Below the pieces are notes generated by a model. The model had not been told where the DNA came from. It saw only the letters and a program-made list of their open reading frames with translations, and searched no databases. A program made the translations under genes and the position numbers. A DNA stretch of 64,000 bases from Hymenobacter chitinivorans DSM 11115 (lineage in GTDB: Bacteria > Bacteroidota > Bacteroidia > Cytophagales > Hymenobacteraceae). This document shows positions 42,691-51,568 of the stretch, piece after piece (the stretch's first letter is position 1; every line of letters starts with the position of its first letter). The DNA is taken from NCBI RefSeq assembly GCF_002797555.1, contig NZ_PGFA01000001.1:1984001-2048000 (forward strand), in the 5' to 3' direction.

Positions 42691-43176
42691 TTACTTTTTG
42701 AGTACCAGTTCGGCCTTGGTGATGCGCAGCGTGGGGTTGGCCGCCGCTACCAGGTGGGCCCGGAAGGTGTAGGTACCGGCCGCGGGCACGGTCAGGCTGC
42801 CGTTCTTGCCCGTGAAGCGCCAGTTTACTTTGCCGTTGAGGTTGGTCTTAACTTCTCCCACGGTAACGTTCTTCTCGGTCGGGTCCAGCTCCAGCTGCTG
42901 GTAGGGCCGGCCGTTTTGGAGCACCTGCACCTGAAACCGCACCGGGGCCTCCCCGTCGTAGGCCATATCCATGTCCGACCACAGGGCTACCTGCTCATCT
43001 TTCTGCAGCTGCAGCGTGGCTTCCCGGGTTACTTCGTGGCCCGGGGTGCTCAGGGCGTTGATGGGCAGGCGGGCCACTTCTTTGCCAAACAGACTGCCGC
43101 AGGCGCTGAGCGGGACGGCCAGCGCCAGGGCCGCCCATAACTTACTAGTGCTGGATACGAAGGAGGAATACGGCAT
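42691..43176 (-). CDS. Hypothetical lipoprotein, 161 residues
   Basis: Signal peptide with lipobox VPLSACGS (Cys near 26). The mature part is beta-rich (VARLPINALSTPGHEVTREA, TLNGKVNWRF-like strands, GTYTFRAHLVAAANPTLRIT), resembling an Ig-like or gliding-protein domain. No recognisable motif. It is upstream of the SUKH-like gene by 37 bp in the same direction, so they may share a transcript. Confidence 0.7.
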   Translation of the reverse strand: MPYSSFVSSTSKLWAALALAVPLSACGSLFGKEVARLPINALSTPGHEVTREATLQLQKDEQVALWSDMDMAYDGEAPVRFQVQVLQNGRPYQQLELDPTEKNVTVGEVKTNLNGKVNWRFTGKNGSLTVPAAGTYTFRAHLVAAANPTLRITKAELVLKK

Positions 43177-43256
43177 GGGCTGATTTGGTTAGAAGAGCAA
43201 GCTTAGGGCTTTTTCCGCAAAAGCCGCAAAAGCCGCCACCCATCGGTGCCCTACGG

Positions 43257-44372
43257 CTACTTGCGGCCCGCGGGCTTGGCGGCCAGGGGCCTGACTTCGT
43301 TGACGAGCGTGAGCAGCAGCTTGCCGGGCTCTTCGAGCGGAATCAGGTGGGCCGAGTTTTCAAACCAGACGCCCTTTTTCAGCGGGGCCCGCACCTGAGT
43401 TAGCCAGGCCGCCGTGGGTTCCGAAGGCGTGGTGTAGTCGTGGCGGCCCATGAGCATGAACACCGGGATGGGAAAGGACTTCACGGGCTTAAAATCGACC
43501 TGCAAAAAAGCGGGTAATAGTCGGCCCAGGGTAAACTGGTTGCCCTGGTCGATGGCCGCCGTTTCGGCGGCGGTGTAGGCCGGCGACAGGAGCGGGGCAT
43601 TGAAGTAGTAATCCGAAGTGGACCGGTAGGCCGAGAGGCCGCCGTAGTACTGGGGCCAGGTGCGGGCAATGATGATTCGCTCCCGGGTAATGGGCTGGTT
43701 GCCGGGGTAGGGCGCAATGGAGCGAAGCTCCCGCAGGGCCGTTTCGTTTTTCTCCGCCGTAGCCCGCTTCAGCGCATATTCAAAGCTCAGCCGCTCGTTG
43801 TCCTGCACGCTGATGACCTGCCCAATGCCGACGTAAGCGTAAAACAGGTCGGGGCGCTTCAGGGCCGCGCGCATGCCCACGATGGTGCCCCAGCTGTGAC
43901 CCATGAGAATAACTTTGGGCTGCCCGTATTTCTGGCGCACCGCCTCGGCCAAAGCAATGGCGTCGTCGACGTACTGCTCGATGCGGATGGTGGCGCCCAG
44001 ATTCGTGGTGTCGTTGGTGGCGTAGGTTTTGCCGGCGGCGCGCTGGTCGTACTGCACCACGGTGAAATACTCCTCCAGGGGCCGCTGAAACATCCACGAT
44101 ACCGGAGCCATGGGCGAGGCCGGCCCGCCGTGCACGAACAGGATAATGGGGTTGCGCCGGTCTTGTCCCCGCACGTACACCCACTGTTTGACCCCACCAA
44201 TGGGCAGGGCATACGTCTCCTGTACCCCGTTGGGCGTCACAATGGAGTCGTGGTCGGCAATGATACGGCGCGCGGCGGCGTAGGGGTTGGCGGGCGCCGG
44301 GCCCTGGGCCCGGGCCGTACCTGAACCAAGCAATAGCAGCCCCAGGCGAAGGGAAAACAGGAGTTGTTTCAT
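43257..44372 (-). CDS. Alpha/beta hydrolase, prolyl-aminopeptidase-like, exported
   Basis: 371 residues. Signal peptide to about ARAQG. The core has PIILFVHGGPASPMAPVSW (oxyanion HGGP), VILMGHSWGTIVGM (nucleophile Ser in GHSWG) and a late FENSAHLIPLEEPG with the catalytic His. The HGGP plus GHSWG pair is typical of proline iminopeptidase-type hydrolases. It probably acts on peptides or esters in the periplasm. A separate unit divergent in sense only at distance. Confidence 0.88.
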   Translation of the reverse strand: MKQLLFSLRLGLLLLGSGTARAQGPAPANPYAAARRIIADHDSIVTPNGVQETYALPIGGVKQWVYVRGQDRRNPIILFVHGGPASPMAPVSWMFQRPLEEYFTVVQYDQRAAGKTYATNDTTNLGATIRIEQYVDDAIALAEAVRQKYGQPKVILMGHSWGTIVGMRAALKRPDLFYAYVGIGQVISVQDNERLSFEYALKRATAEKNETALRELRSIAPYPGNQPITRERIIIARTWPQYYGGLSAYRSTSDYYFNAPLLSPAYTAAETAAIDQGNQFTLGRLLPAFLQVDFKPVKSFPIPVFMLMGRHDYTTPSEPTAAWLTQVRAPLKKGVWFENSAHLIPLEEPGKLLLTLVNEVRPLAAKPAGRK

Positions 44373-44474
44373 AGCAAATCAAGCGGGTAAGACGGAGGAG
44401 TGCACCCGGCCCAGCCGGGGCCGTGCCTGGCAAGACGCCGCCCCGCCGACATGCGTTGCCTGCCGGCCTACTTC

Positions 44475-45158
44475 TTACTTGCGCGCGGCGGGTACTACGC
44501 TCAGCTTGGGCGCGGCCGCGTCGCGGATGTAGAGGCTGGCTCTTTCGGTTTCGGCGGTGTCCGACAGAGCCCACCAGACTTCCGTGCCCTTGGTACCGAT
44601 GCGGACGGCCTCTTTATATTGCCCGAAGGGTCGCTCATAATTCATGGTCAGCCCGGCAAAACCCGTCTTGTCGTTGACAATCAGCTCGACGGCGTCCTGG
44701 TTGTGGCGGTCCAGGGCAATGACGCCGCGGCCGTTGTCGAGGAAAGACATGCCGCCCCGTTCCTGCCCGGTGGAGTCGTGGATGGTGAGGCCGTAGGAAG
44801 CCGCAATCCGGGGATACACTTTGCCCTGCAGCACGGGGTTGGGGGCCTCGCCCAGAATAAGCCGGTCCTGCCCCTTGGGGCCCAGCACGACCAGGGAGGC
44901 GGTGCCGGCATCTTTACGCCGGCGGCCGGCCGTTTCGGCCGGTGCTCCAATCAGGATGCGGGCTTTGCCAGCGGCATCTTCCACCGTAATGCCCCGCACG
45001 TGCAGGTACGGCGGGCGGGCCGCCACGAAGCTGCTCAGGGCCGCGGCCAGCAGGGCCAGGCCGCCCAGAATGCCCAGCAGGCGCTGGCGCTTAAGCTGCT
45101 TTTCCAGCAAGTCGATGCGGTGCTGCAGGCTGGCTAAGTCGGCTTGGTTAGAAGTCAT
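44475..45158 (-). CDS. Hypothetical protein with coiled coil and membrane helix
   Basis: 227 residues. The N-terminal helix ADLASLQHRIDLLEKQLKRQ is a short coiled coil, followed by a membrane helix (LLGILGGLALLAAALSSFVA). The extracytoplasmic part has repeated strands around G-x-x-R-x-x-I (GKARILIGAPAE, GQDRLILGEAP), a layout reminiscent of beta-solenoid or phage-tail-like repeats (VRIGTKGTEVWWALS). No known family. The start at 45158 follows the coiled coil; the longer frame adds nothing conserved. Confidence 0.6.
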   Translation of the reverse strand: MTSNQADLASLQHRIDLLEKQLKRQRLLGILGGLALLAAALSSFVAARPPYLHVRGITVEDAAGKARILIGAPAETAGRRRKDAGTASLVVLGPKGQDRLILGEAPNPVLQGKVYPRIAASYGLTIHDSTGQERGGMSFLDNGRGVIALDRHNQDAVELIVNDKTGFAGLTMNYERPFGQYKEAVRIGTKGTEVWWALSDTAETERASLYIRDAAAPKLSVVPAARK

Positions 45159-45345
45159 AAAAGGGTAGCGTACAGCAGTGGTACATAGTGCCAAGCTGTA
45201 CGCTGTCCTTTTCTAAGTTGTTTAGCAGCAACCGGAAAAACCAGCGGAGGCCGGCCGCATTCGGCGCTATAGGTTTTTTGAATGCTTGTGGGGCCGCCGT
45301 GCGCCCTAAACCCCAGCAACGATTCCGGGAAACGTGCTTTCCCGC

Positions 45346-46230
45346 CTAGCGGCAGTACTGGCGTTGCAAAGCCGGGGCTTCCTCAACTCCGTAAGCGGCT
45401 GCTTTGGCCAGATCAGCACAGCCCACGGTGGGCTGATGACGGGTTTCCAGGAAGTACAGCGCTTTGGTCAGGTGGCCATACCCCAGCAGCTCACGCAGCC
45501 GACGGATGCTGTCCTGCTGGAAGCCCTTGGCTTGCGGGTAGCGCTGAAGTCGGGTCAGCGCGTGGCGCAGCCCGGCTAACCTGACCTCACTGGTTTGGCT
45601 GAAGTGCTGGTCGTCGTGCTGCAGGGCGTAGATATCGGCCAGCTCCTGATACACGCCCGAGCGGTCCTGATACAGCGGCAAGGCCTTCTGGCAGTCCTGG
45701 ACGGCCGCTGCGTAGTTGTCCTGCAATACGTACAAGAGTGCGCGCTGCCGGTAGTAATAGCCCACCTGCTGATTCAACGCAATAGCCCGGGAAAGCGCGG
45801 TCAGGGCCTGCGCCGGGTTCTTTTGGGTGCTGGCCAGCCACACCCAACCGAGGTCCAAATCAGGGCGGGTACGCAGCAAGGCGCGCAGTTTGGTGCGTTG
45901 GGCCGCCGTATCGGCTTTGTGCGGGCCAAACGGCTGGAAGCAGCCGAGATAGAGCGAGGCCAGCTCGTTCAACAGGTCCGGTGATTGGCGCAGCAGGTGC
46001 GCGGCCGCCGACAGCGAATTTTGCTCACCAGCTGCCGGCTTGGAAACAAAGTAGGCAACCGGGCTCATTCCGGCCGCTGGCTCCAGCACGGGTGCTAAGA
46101 CCTCTAGCTCCTCCGTGAAGCGTACCAGGGCGGCGGCCTTGGTCGTGGGCGAAGTTAAGCCCTCAGGGGCGGGTGATGCGCAAGCCGTGAACAACAGGGC
46201 TGCAGCTAGCAGTAGGCGGGAAGGCGACAT
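45346..46230 (-). CDS. TPR-type lipoprotein
   Basis: 294 residues. Signal peptide with lipobox LLFTACAS. The central part has helical repeats with TPR character (ALTALSRAIALNQQVGYYYRQ; NYAAAVQDCQKALPLYQD; VYQELADIYALQHDD). TPR domains bind other proteins; here probably in the periplasm. The preceding gene ends 6 bp upstream of the ATG, so both are likely one operon. A TTG start at 46239 would overlap that gene and is not preferred. Confidence 0.75.
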   Translation of the reverse strand: MSPSRLLLAAALLFTACASPAPEGLTSPTTKAAALVRFTEELEVLAPVLEPAAGMSPVAYFVSKPAAGEQNSLSAAAHLLRQSPDLLNELASLYLGCFQPFGPHKADTAAQRTKLRALLRTRPDLDLGWVWLASTQKNPAQALTALSRAIALNQQVGYYYRQRALLYVLQDNYAAAVQDCQKALPLYQDRSGVYQELADIYALQHDDQHFSQTSEVRLAGLRHALTRLQRYPQAKGFQQDSIRRLRELLGYGHLTKALYFLETRHQPTVGCADLAKAAAYGVEEAPALQRQYCR

Positions 46231-46235
46231 AGAAT

Positions 46236-46601
46236 TCAATAAAGAGCAAGGTCGCGGCGCCCGTTCCGCGTTATTAGGAAGGTGGCGCTAAGCACTTCTT
46301 GCCCGTAGAATAGCCCCTGGGCGTAGAATGCGCTACACCCGGTGGCGGCGAGGGCTGCAAGCATGCAGCCCAGTACTGCATAAGAAGGCCGCTGCTTGGC
46401 AGATACGCTGATCATGACGGCCTGAGTTAGCCAAACAAAGGCGGCAATGCCGGCCACACCGGCCAAAAGAACGAGGAACACATCCGCCCCCAGGTTACTC
46501 TTCGTGGCCAAGGTCAGAACCGAGATGATAAGACAGGCGCCGAGCGTGGCGAGCAGGGCTTTGGTCCAGACCCGGGCTACGGCAGCGGTTGCTTTCAGCA
46601 T
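46236..46601 (-). CDS. Small hypothetical membrane protein, 121 residues
   Basis: Three to four membrane helices (ALLATLGACLIISVLTLAT; VFLVLLAGVAGIAAFVWLTQ; YAVLGCMLAALAATGCSAFY) with short loops. No motif is recognised. It is 5 bp upstream of the TPR lipoprotein gene; the two are probably co-expressed and may interact. Confidence 0.7.
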   Translation of the reverse strand: MLKATAAVARVWTKALLATLGACLIISVLTLATKSNLGADVFLVLLAGVAGIAAFVWLTQAVMISVSAKQRPSYAVLGCMLAALAATGCSAFYAQGLFYGQEVLSATFLITRNGRRDLALY

Positions 46602-46656
46602 TGATGGCGAACGTTAGCCCCTAGCGGATAGATGTACAGGGTCGGGAGCTGCTTGG

Positions 46657-48486
46657 CTAGTACCCATTCCGAGCCCGGTGCTGAATCCGCTTTTCCCAGC
46701 GCTTGCGCTTGGGGGCAATGGTGCCGCGCAGGTGCTTTTCCATGACCATCACGGCGCAGGGCGCGGCGGCAGTGGCCCCGAAGCCGGCGTTTTCGAGGTA
46801 CACGGCCACGGCAATCTTGGGGTTATGGGCCGGGGCGAAGCCGACGAAGGCGGCGTGGTCGTCGCCCTCGTCGTTCTGCACGGTGCCGGTTTTGCCGGCC
46901 ACGGTGATGCCCACGTCGGCGAGGCTGGAGGCGTCGGCGGTACCGCCGCGCTGCATCACGGCCACCATGCCGGGAATCAGGGCCTCGAAGTGGGTGCTGT
47001 CGACGAGGGTGTAGCGCTTGCGGGTGAAGCGGGCCAGGGGGCCATTCTCGCCGATGCCGCGCACGAGGTGGGGCGGGTAGTACCAGCCGCGGTTGGCAAT
47101 AATGGCGGCCATGTTGGCCATTTGCAGGCCCGTAAGGTTGATTTCGCCCTGCCCGATGCTGAGCGAGTAGATGGAGCGGTAGGTCCAGTGGCGGGTGCGG
47201 CGGGCCTTGTCGTAGTAGGCGGCCGTGGGCAGAAAGCCGGGGGCCTCCCGGGGCAGATCCACGCCGAGCACGGAGTCGAGGCCGAAGGAGCGGGCGTAGC
47301 GCCGCCACTGGCTGAGATTGGCGTGGCGGGCGGCTATGGTGTCCTGGGCCAGGGAGTCGGGCACGCAGTCGATGAGGCTCTGCATGACCTGGTAGAAGTA
47401 GGGGTTGCAGCTGTACTTAAGGCCCAGGGTCAGGGTGCGGGCGGGCTTGTGGTGGTGCACGCAGCTGACCAGCTCCTGGTTGCAGCGGAAGGCCGAGCCG
47501 GGGGTAATGGCGTGCATTTGCAGGGCAATGGCGGCATTCACGAGCTTGAAGACCGAGCCGGGCGGGTTGGCCAGCATGGCGGGGCGGTTGAGCAAAGGCA
47601 TGTCTTCGTGCTCGAGCAGCTCGGCGCGGACAGCGGCCTGGTCGGGGGCGGTGAGGGTGGCGGCGGGGTAGACGGGGGCCGATACGTAGGCCAGGATTTC
47701 GCCGGTGCGCGGGTCGAGGGCGACGAGGTAGCCTTTGCGGTTGCCGAGCAGCTTTTCGGCGTAGGCCTGGAGCTTGGCGTCGATAGTCAGGTGCAGGTCC
47801 TGGCCCTGCTGGAAGGTGGTGTCTTTGGCCCAGGTGCCGTGCGGCTGGCCCTTGGCATCCACCAAAGGGTGGAGGTAGCCGGGGTGGCCGGTGAGCAGGC
47901 CGTTGTAGTAGGCTTCCACGCCCCCGTTGCGCAGGCGGTAGAAGCGGCCCCGGTTGGTGCGGCGGGCCTGGCGGAAAAAGGGCTGGGCCTCGGCATTCTG
48001 GTAGCCCAGCACGGGGGCGCCGGCGGGCGTGGTGTAGGTGCGCTGCCGGCGCTGGAGCAGGGTGAGGCGGGGCACGGTGGCGCCGCTGTCCTGGCGGATG
48101 CGCTCGGCTTCTTTTCGGGTCAGGCGCAGCTGCACGGCCACGCCGTAGGCGCCGGGATAGGGCAGGGCTTCCCGGATGCGGCGGCGCACGGTGGTGGAGT
48201 CCCAGCCCAGGAGCTGGCCCAGGGCCAGGGTGTCGAGGGCGTGGCGGCCGGGGAGGCGGAGCAGGAACTGGGGGCGGGTGGCGACCAGCACGGAATCATT
48301 CCGGTCGAGGAGGCGGCCCCGGTAGAGAGTATCGGCCACCACGACGCGGCGCGGGGTGTAGACTTCGCCGGTGCTGGGGTCTTGAACGGGGGCGCTGGTG
48401 GGGTGGTCGGCGGGGGTAGAGCAGGCGGTAAGGACCGCTAGTAGGGCTAGCAGGGCGTTTTTCCACCGGAGGGTAGCAGTGCGCAT
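46657..48486 (-). CDS. PBP2-like transpeptidase, apparently a lipoprotein
   Basis: 609 residues. The N-terminus is a signal with lipobox AVLTACSTP. The pedestal domain has the PBP2 motif YRGRLLDRNDSVLVATRP. The transpeptidase domain has PPGSVFKLV (S311xxK), KYSCNPYF (SxN at 359) and VAGKTGTVQNDEGDDHAAF (KTG). It should cross-link peptidoglycan. Class B PBPs normally have an N-terminal transmembrane anchor; a lipid anchor here is unusual but the lipobox is clear. No mreCD or rodA neighbours are visible, so it may be an extra PBP2 copy. Confidence 0.88.
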   Translation of the reverse strand: MRTATLRWKNALLALLAVLTACSTPADHPTSAPVQDPSTGEVYTPRRVVVADTLYRGRLLDRNDSVLVATRPQFLLRLPGRHALDTLALGQLLGWDSTTVRRRIREALPYPGAYGVAVQLRLTRKEAERIRQDSGATVPRLTLLQRRQRTYTTPAGAPVLGYQNAEAQPFFRQARRTNRGRFYRLRNGGVEAYYNGLLTGHPGYLHPLVDAKGQPHGTWAKDTTFQQGQDLHLTIDAKLQAYAEKLLGNRKGYLVALDPRTGEILAYVSAPVYPAATLTAPDQAAVRAELLEHEDMPLLNRPAMLANPPGSVFKLVNAAIALQMHAITPGSAFRCNQELVSCVHHHKPARTLTLGLKYSCNPYFYQVMQSLIDCVPDSLAQDTIAARHANLSQWRRYARSFGLDSVLGVDLPREAPGFLPTAAYYDKARRTRHWTYRSIYSLSIGQGEINLTGLQMANMAAIIANRGWYYPPHLVRGIGENGPLARFTRKRYTLVDSTHFEALIPGMVAVMQRGGTADASSLADVGITVAGKTGTVQNDEGDDHAAFVGFAPAHNPKIAVAVYLENAGFGATAAAPCAVMVMEKHLRGTIAPKRKRWEKRIQHRARNGY

Positions 48487-48637
48487 GGGGTAAAGCTAGG
48501 CAATTGCCGGGCTTTGGGGCGGCGCTTTTCGGTGAAGGGGGTGGTTTGGCGGTTCTGCTGGGGTGGCGCGGCCCTTGGCCGCCTCTGCGGTAGGCAAGGA
48601 GTCCCCGAAAAGGAGAGGAGCAGCCAGACGGGGCAGG

Positions 48638-48976
48638 TTACGTGGACTTACTTGTTTGGATATCGGCCCGCTCGAAGGTGAGGTTCACGGAGCGGCCTTC
48701 CTTGGGGCGGGTGCGGTGGGGCACAGTGGCGGGGATGGTGAAGAGCTGCCCGGGCGTGAGCTCCACGGTGCGGCCTTCCAGGTCGATGCAGAGGGTGCCT
48801 TCCAGGACCAGGAAGGTTTCGTCGGAGTTGGGGTGGTGATGCCAGTAGAAAGGCTCGGTCATGACGCTGAGCCGCACGGTGTGGTCGTTGACCAGGGCCA
48901 GGGGAATGTTCTTGTACTGCGCTACCAGGTTGGTTTCGGGCTGGAGGTCAATGACGGTGAGGGGAGTGGGGTTCAT
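48638..48976 (-). CDS. Cupin domain protein
   Basis: 112 residues forming a single small beta-barrel cupin: FYWHHHPNSDETFLVLEGTL (motif 1 with the His metal ligands and Glu) and GQLFTIPATVPHRTRP (motif 2). No signal peptide, so it is cytoplasmic. Such small cupins bind metal and often act as isomerases or sugar-binding proteins; the substrate is unknown. The start MNPTPLT gives a compact fold; the longer frame has an unrelated N-terminus. Confidence 0.88.
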   Translation of the reverse strand: MNPTPLTVIDLQPETNLVAQYKNIPLALVNDHTVRLSVMTEPFYWHHHPNSDETFLVLEGTLCIDLEGRTVELTPGQLFTIPATVPHRTRPKEGRSVNLTFERADIQTSKST

Positions 48977-49043
48977 GGCGGGGGTGGGAAGGGGTAGAAA
49001 AAGCCGGCCGCTGCTGCGCGGCGCCGCAGAGGAGGGCGGCGGC

Positions 49044-50114
49044 TTACACCAGCACGACACTCAGGCCCAGGGCGCCCAGCAGCCCGGCAGCAATGACAAA
49101 GCTGTAGAGGCTCAGCAGGAACACAAACTTAACGGCGGTTTTCAGCCAGCTCTGTTGGTAGGCTCGGTGCTGGGCCAGAAACAGGTACAGGGCCAGCAGG
49201 GGCAGCACCAGCAGGATGGACTTGGCGGGCACGTGGGCAAACAGGCTCAGGGCCATGCTCAGGGAAAAGAGCAGGAAGGCGAAGCAGTGCACGTGAATGG
49301 CGAACATGAGGTGGGCCAGGTAATATTGCTTGCGGCGCACGTAGAGCAGCTTGAGCAGCAGCGCAAACACGGGCATGAGCACGAACATCATCAGGGAGAT
49401 GCCGCGCACGAACTGGTGGGAAATATCCTGCTCCGAGGACTGCGCGATGCGGTAGCCCTGGCGCAGGATAAACCGGGCGAGGGCCGAGGGCTCCTGGCCG
49501 TGGCGGCGCAGCAGCCCGTCGAGCTGGGCCGAGGAATACTCCGGCACTTCCCGCCATTCCCGGGGGGTGTAGAGCACGCCGTTCCAGCGGCGGTACTCCA
49601 GCGTGTCGCTGTCGACGTCCAGGTTTATGATGCCGTTGATTAGCGAAACGTGCCGGCTTTTGCGCAGCCGCAGCTGGTTCTGGACTGAATCGGCGGTGGG
49701 CGGGGTGGAGGCCAGGCGGATGGAGTCGGCGCGGAAGGTTAGGGCGGCGCGGCGCATCCGCTCGCCCAGGGTGTGGTTTTCGCCGTGCTCGGGGGCGTGC
49801 AGGGCCAGCGAGAGCAGCAGGAAAAACAGGAAGCTGATGAAGACGTACAGGCGCACGGGCGGCACGTAGGCCACGCGCTTGCCCTGCCAGAAGCGCAGCG
49901 TGAGCGTGCCCGGGGCAAAGAGCAGCAGGCGCAGGGTGCGAAAAACCTTGCCGTCGAAGTGGAACACGCCTTCGAGCACTTCCTCGGCCACGTGGCCGAA
50001 GGAGAGGTCGAGGGGGTGGTTTTGCTGGCCGCAGTTGGGGCAGTAGTTTTCGGCGGCTTCAAAGGGCCGCTCACAGTTGGCGCAGGCCGGGAGGTTGGAG
50101 GCGGAGTGCGCCAT
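49044..50114 (-). CDS. DUF3667 membrane protein
   Basis: 356 residues. The N-terminal zinc ribbon CANCERPF...YCPNCGQQN is the DUF3667 hallmark, followed by SFGHVAEEVLEGVFHFDGK. The rest has about five membrane helices (LYVFISFLFFLLLSLAL; LMMFVLMPVFALLLKLLYV). The family is common in Bacteroidota; function unknown, perhaps membrane traffic or lipid handling. The intergenic region upstream holds array C. Confidence 0.88.
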   Translation of the reverse strand: MAHSASNLPACANCERPFEAAENYCPNCGQQNHPLDLSFGHVAEEVLEGVFHFDGKVFRTLRLLLFAPGTLTLRFWQGKRVAYVPPVRLYVFISFLFFLLLSLALHAPEHGENHTLGERMRRAALTFRADSIRLASTPPTADSVQNQLRLRKSRHVSLINGIINLDVDSDTLEYRRWNGVLYTPREWREVPEYSSAQLDGLLRRHGQEPSALARFILRQGYRIAQSSEQDISHQFVRGISLMMFVLMPVFALLLKLLYVRRKQYYLAHLMFAIHVHCFAFLLFSLSMALSLFAHVPAKSILLVLPLLALYLFLAQHRAYQQSWLKTAVKFVFLLSLYSFVIAAGLLGALGLSVVLV

Positions 50115-50244
50115 TGCGGAGAGAAGTAGGGGGTACTATATAGGGTGGCGCAAATTAAGGAACCGGCCCCTGCATTTAGCTGCTGCCGGCGTATTTTCCT
50201 GGAGCCTCGTTGCCGAACCCGGGCCTAGTGGCTACGGGACGGTA

Positions 50245-50559
50245 AGGGTGTGGCCTTGGCGCAAGCAGGTGTTACTTCGCGCAACTAGGGTTTTGCTTCG
50301 CGCGAAGGGTGTTTTAGGATAATCAACCCCTGTTTTGCTTTGCTCGAATCCTATTTTGAGTTCCTCGAATACCGTTTTGCCTTGCTCGAATAAGGTTTCG
50401 GGTCGCTCGAATAGGGTTTTGCTTTCCTCGAATAGGGTTTTGCCTTGCTCGAATGGCGTTTTGCTTTCCTCGAATGCTGTTTCATCTTGCTCGAATGGCG
50501 TTTTGCCTTGCTCAAATTGGAGTGGGGGGTGCTCGAATGCGGGTTTCGGGGCGGTTGCT
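50245..50559. repeat. Array C: 15 units of 21 bp
   Basis: The strict core is ten units of exactly 21 bp from 50329 to 50538, each ending CTCGAAT (one ends CTCAAAT) and most containing GTTTTGC near their start. Four weaker units precede and one follows in the same phase. It fills the divergent gap between the DUF3667 and coiled-coil genes (50115-50645). The consensus is unrelated to arrays B and D, but the period is identical. Little else is seen in the gap. Confidence 0.88.
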
Positions 50560-50645
50560 ATTGTTGAGCGTTTCAGCTACTTTGACGCTGGTTAGCAGAG
50601 GCTTACCACGCTGGCGAAGCGGTTTCGTCGTCTATGATTACCAGC

Positions 50646-51317
50646 ATGAATCAGTTTAAAGAAGACCAGTTAGTGATGTGTGGACAGGTGGTGGATTATG
50701 TGACGGAAAACAAGGCGGCGGTGGCCGTCAGTGAGGTGGCCGGGGAGCAGGCCGCGGAAATAGCCGCCCTCTACGAGCAGGTGCAGGGGGCCCGCGGGGG
50801 CACGGCCAAGCGCACCCAGGAGCTAACCGAGGACGCCAAGACGGCCCGGACCACGCTGCTGGAGCTGCTGCCGGCCCTGCTGGGGCCGCTGAGCCGGATT
50901 GCGGCCCGCCTGCAGGACAATGACCTGCTGGCCTCGGTTACGCTCACCAGCAAGCAGCTGCGCAAGCTGCGGCCTCTGGCGTTTATCGGGGTGGTGCAGG
51001 CGGTGCTGGATAGCGCGGCCCGCCCCGCGGTGGTGCCGGAGCTGGCCAAGCAGGGCCTGCAGCCGGCGACGCTGCAGCCCCTGCGCGACGCGCTGGCGGC
51101 CTTTACCGTAGCGGCGCCGGCCCCGCGCAAAACCATCAACCAGCGGGTGGTGGCCGGGGCCGCGCTGGAGGACTTGCTGGACGAGCTGATGGACGAAATG
51201 CGGCAGCTGGACGAGGATATGAAGGCCTTTAAGCTGCTGAACAAGGAGCTGTACAAGGGGTATCGGCAGGCCCGGAAGCTGGTGACGACCGGCGGAAATG
51301 GGGCTACGGAGGCGTAG
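50646..51317 (+). CDS. Hypothetical helical protein downstream of array C
   Basis: 223 residues, strongly helical and charged (ELTEDAKTARTTLLELLPAL; LEDLLDELMDEMRQLDEDMK), consistent with coiled coils. No signal peptide or membrane helix. I recognise no family. An ATG 12 bp further upstream (50634) is also possible. It is transcribed away from array C and ends at a strong terminator, so it is a single-gene unit. Its closeness to the array makes it a candidate partner, but this is only an inference from position. Confidence 0.7.
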   Translation: MNQFKEDQLVMCGQVVDYVTENKAAVAVSEVAGEQAAEIAALYEQVQGARGGTAKRTQELTEDAKTARTTLLELLPALLGPLSRIAARLQDNDLLASVTLTSKQLRKLRPLAFIGVVQAVLDSAARPAVVPELAKQGLQPATLQPLRDALAAFTVAAPAPRKTINQRVVAGAALEDLLDELMDEMRQLDEDMKAFKLLNKELYKGYRQARKLVTTGGNGATEA

Positions 51318-51334
51318 AGGGTGGGTGAAATGAG

Positions 51335-51373
51335 AACCGGCCCGCTTCCCTGAGAGGGGAGCGGGCCGGTTTT
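51335..51373. terminator. Terminator after the helical protein gene
   Basis: AACCGGCCCGCTTCCC pairs with GGGGAGCGGGCCGGTT around a 5-nt loop, followed by TTTG. Confidence 0.85.
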
Positions 51374-51403
51374 GTTGTTAGGGGGGCTTGTTACGCTGGG
51401 GCA

Positions 51404-51568
51404 GTCGCTCGGCTGTACCGAGTGACGACCAGGTGTGCGCAGCTCGGCGGCGAATTAGTTGGCGCGGCCAGAACAACCCTGCCGCGCGGGACGCGCGCCG
51501 TAGAATAAGCCCCCGCGGCATAAGCGTCACTCGGCACAGCCGAGCGGCTGCGCGGGGGCTTATTCTAC
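51404..51568. repeat. Palindrome cluster with nested inverted repeats
   Basis: GTCGCTCGGCTGTACCGAGT at 51405 and GTCACTCGGCACAGCCGAGC near 51526 are related palindromes. The second is enclosed in a perfect 18-bp inverted repeat (51500-51517 GTAGAATAAGCCCCCGCG with 51551-51568). The right arm overlaps the stop codon of the hydrolase gene, so it may also terminate that transcript. A related copy lies near 52528. GTAG again begins the outer arm. Confidence 0.6.

Noticed and set aside
46678..48441. 587-residue plus-strand ORF opposite the PBP gene
   Set aside because: Antisense shadow caused by high GC and codon bias.
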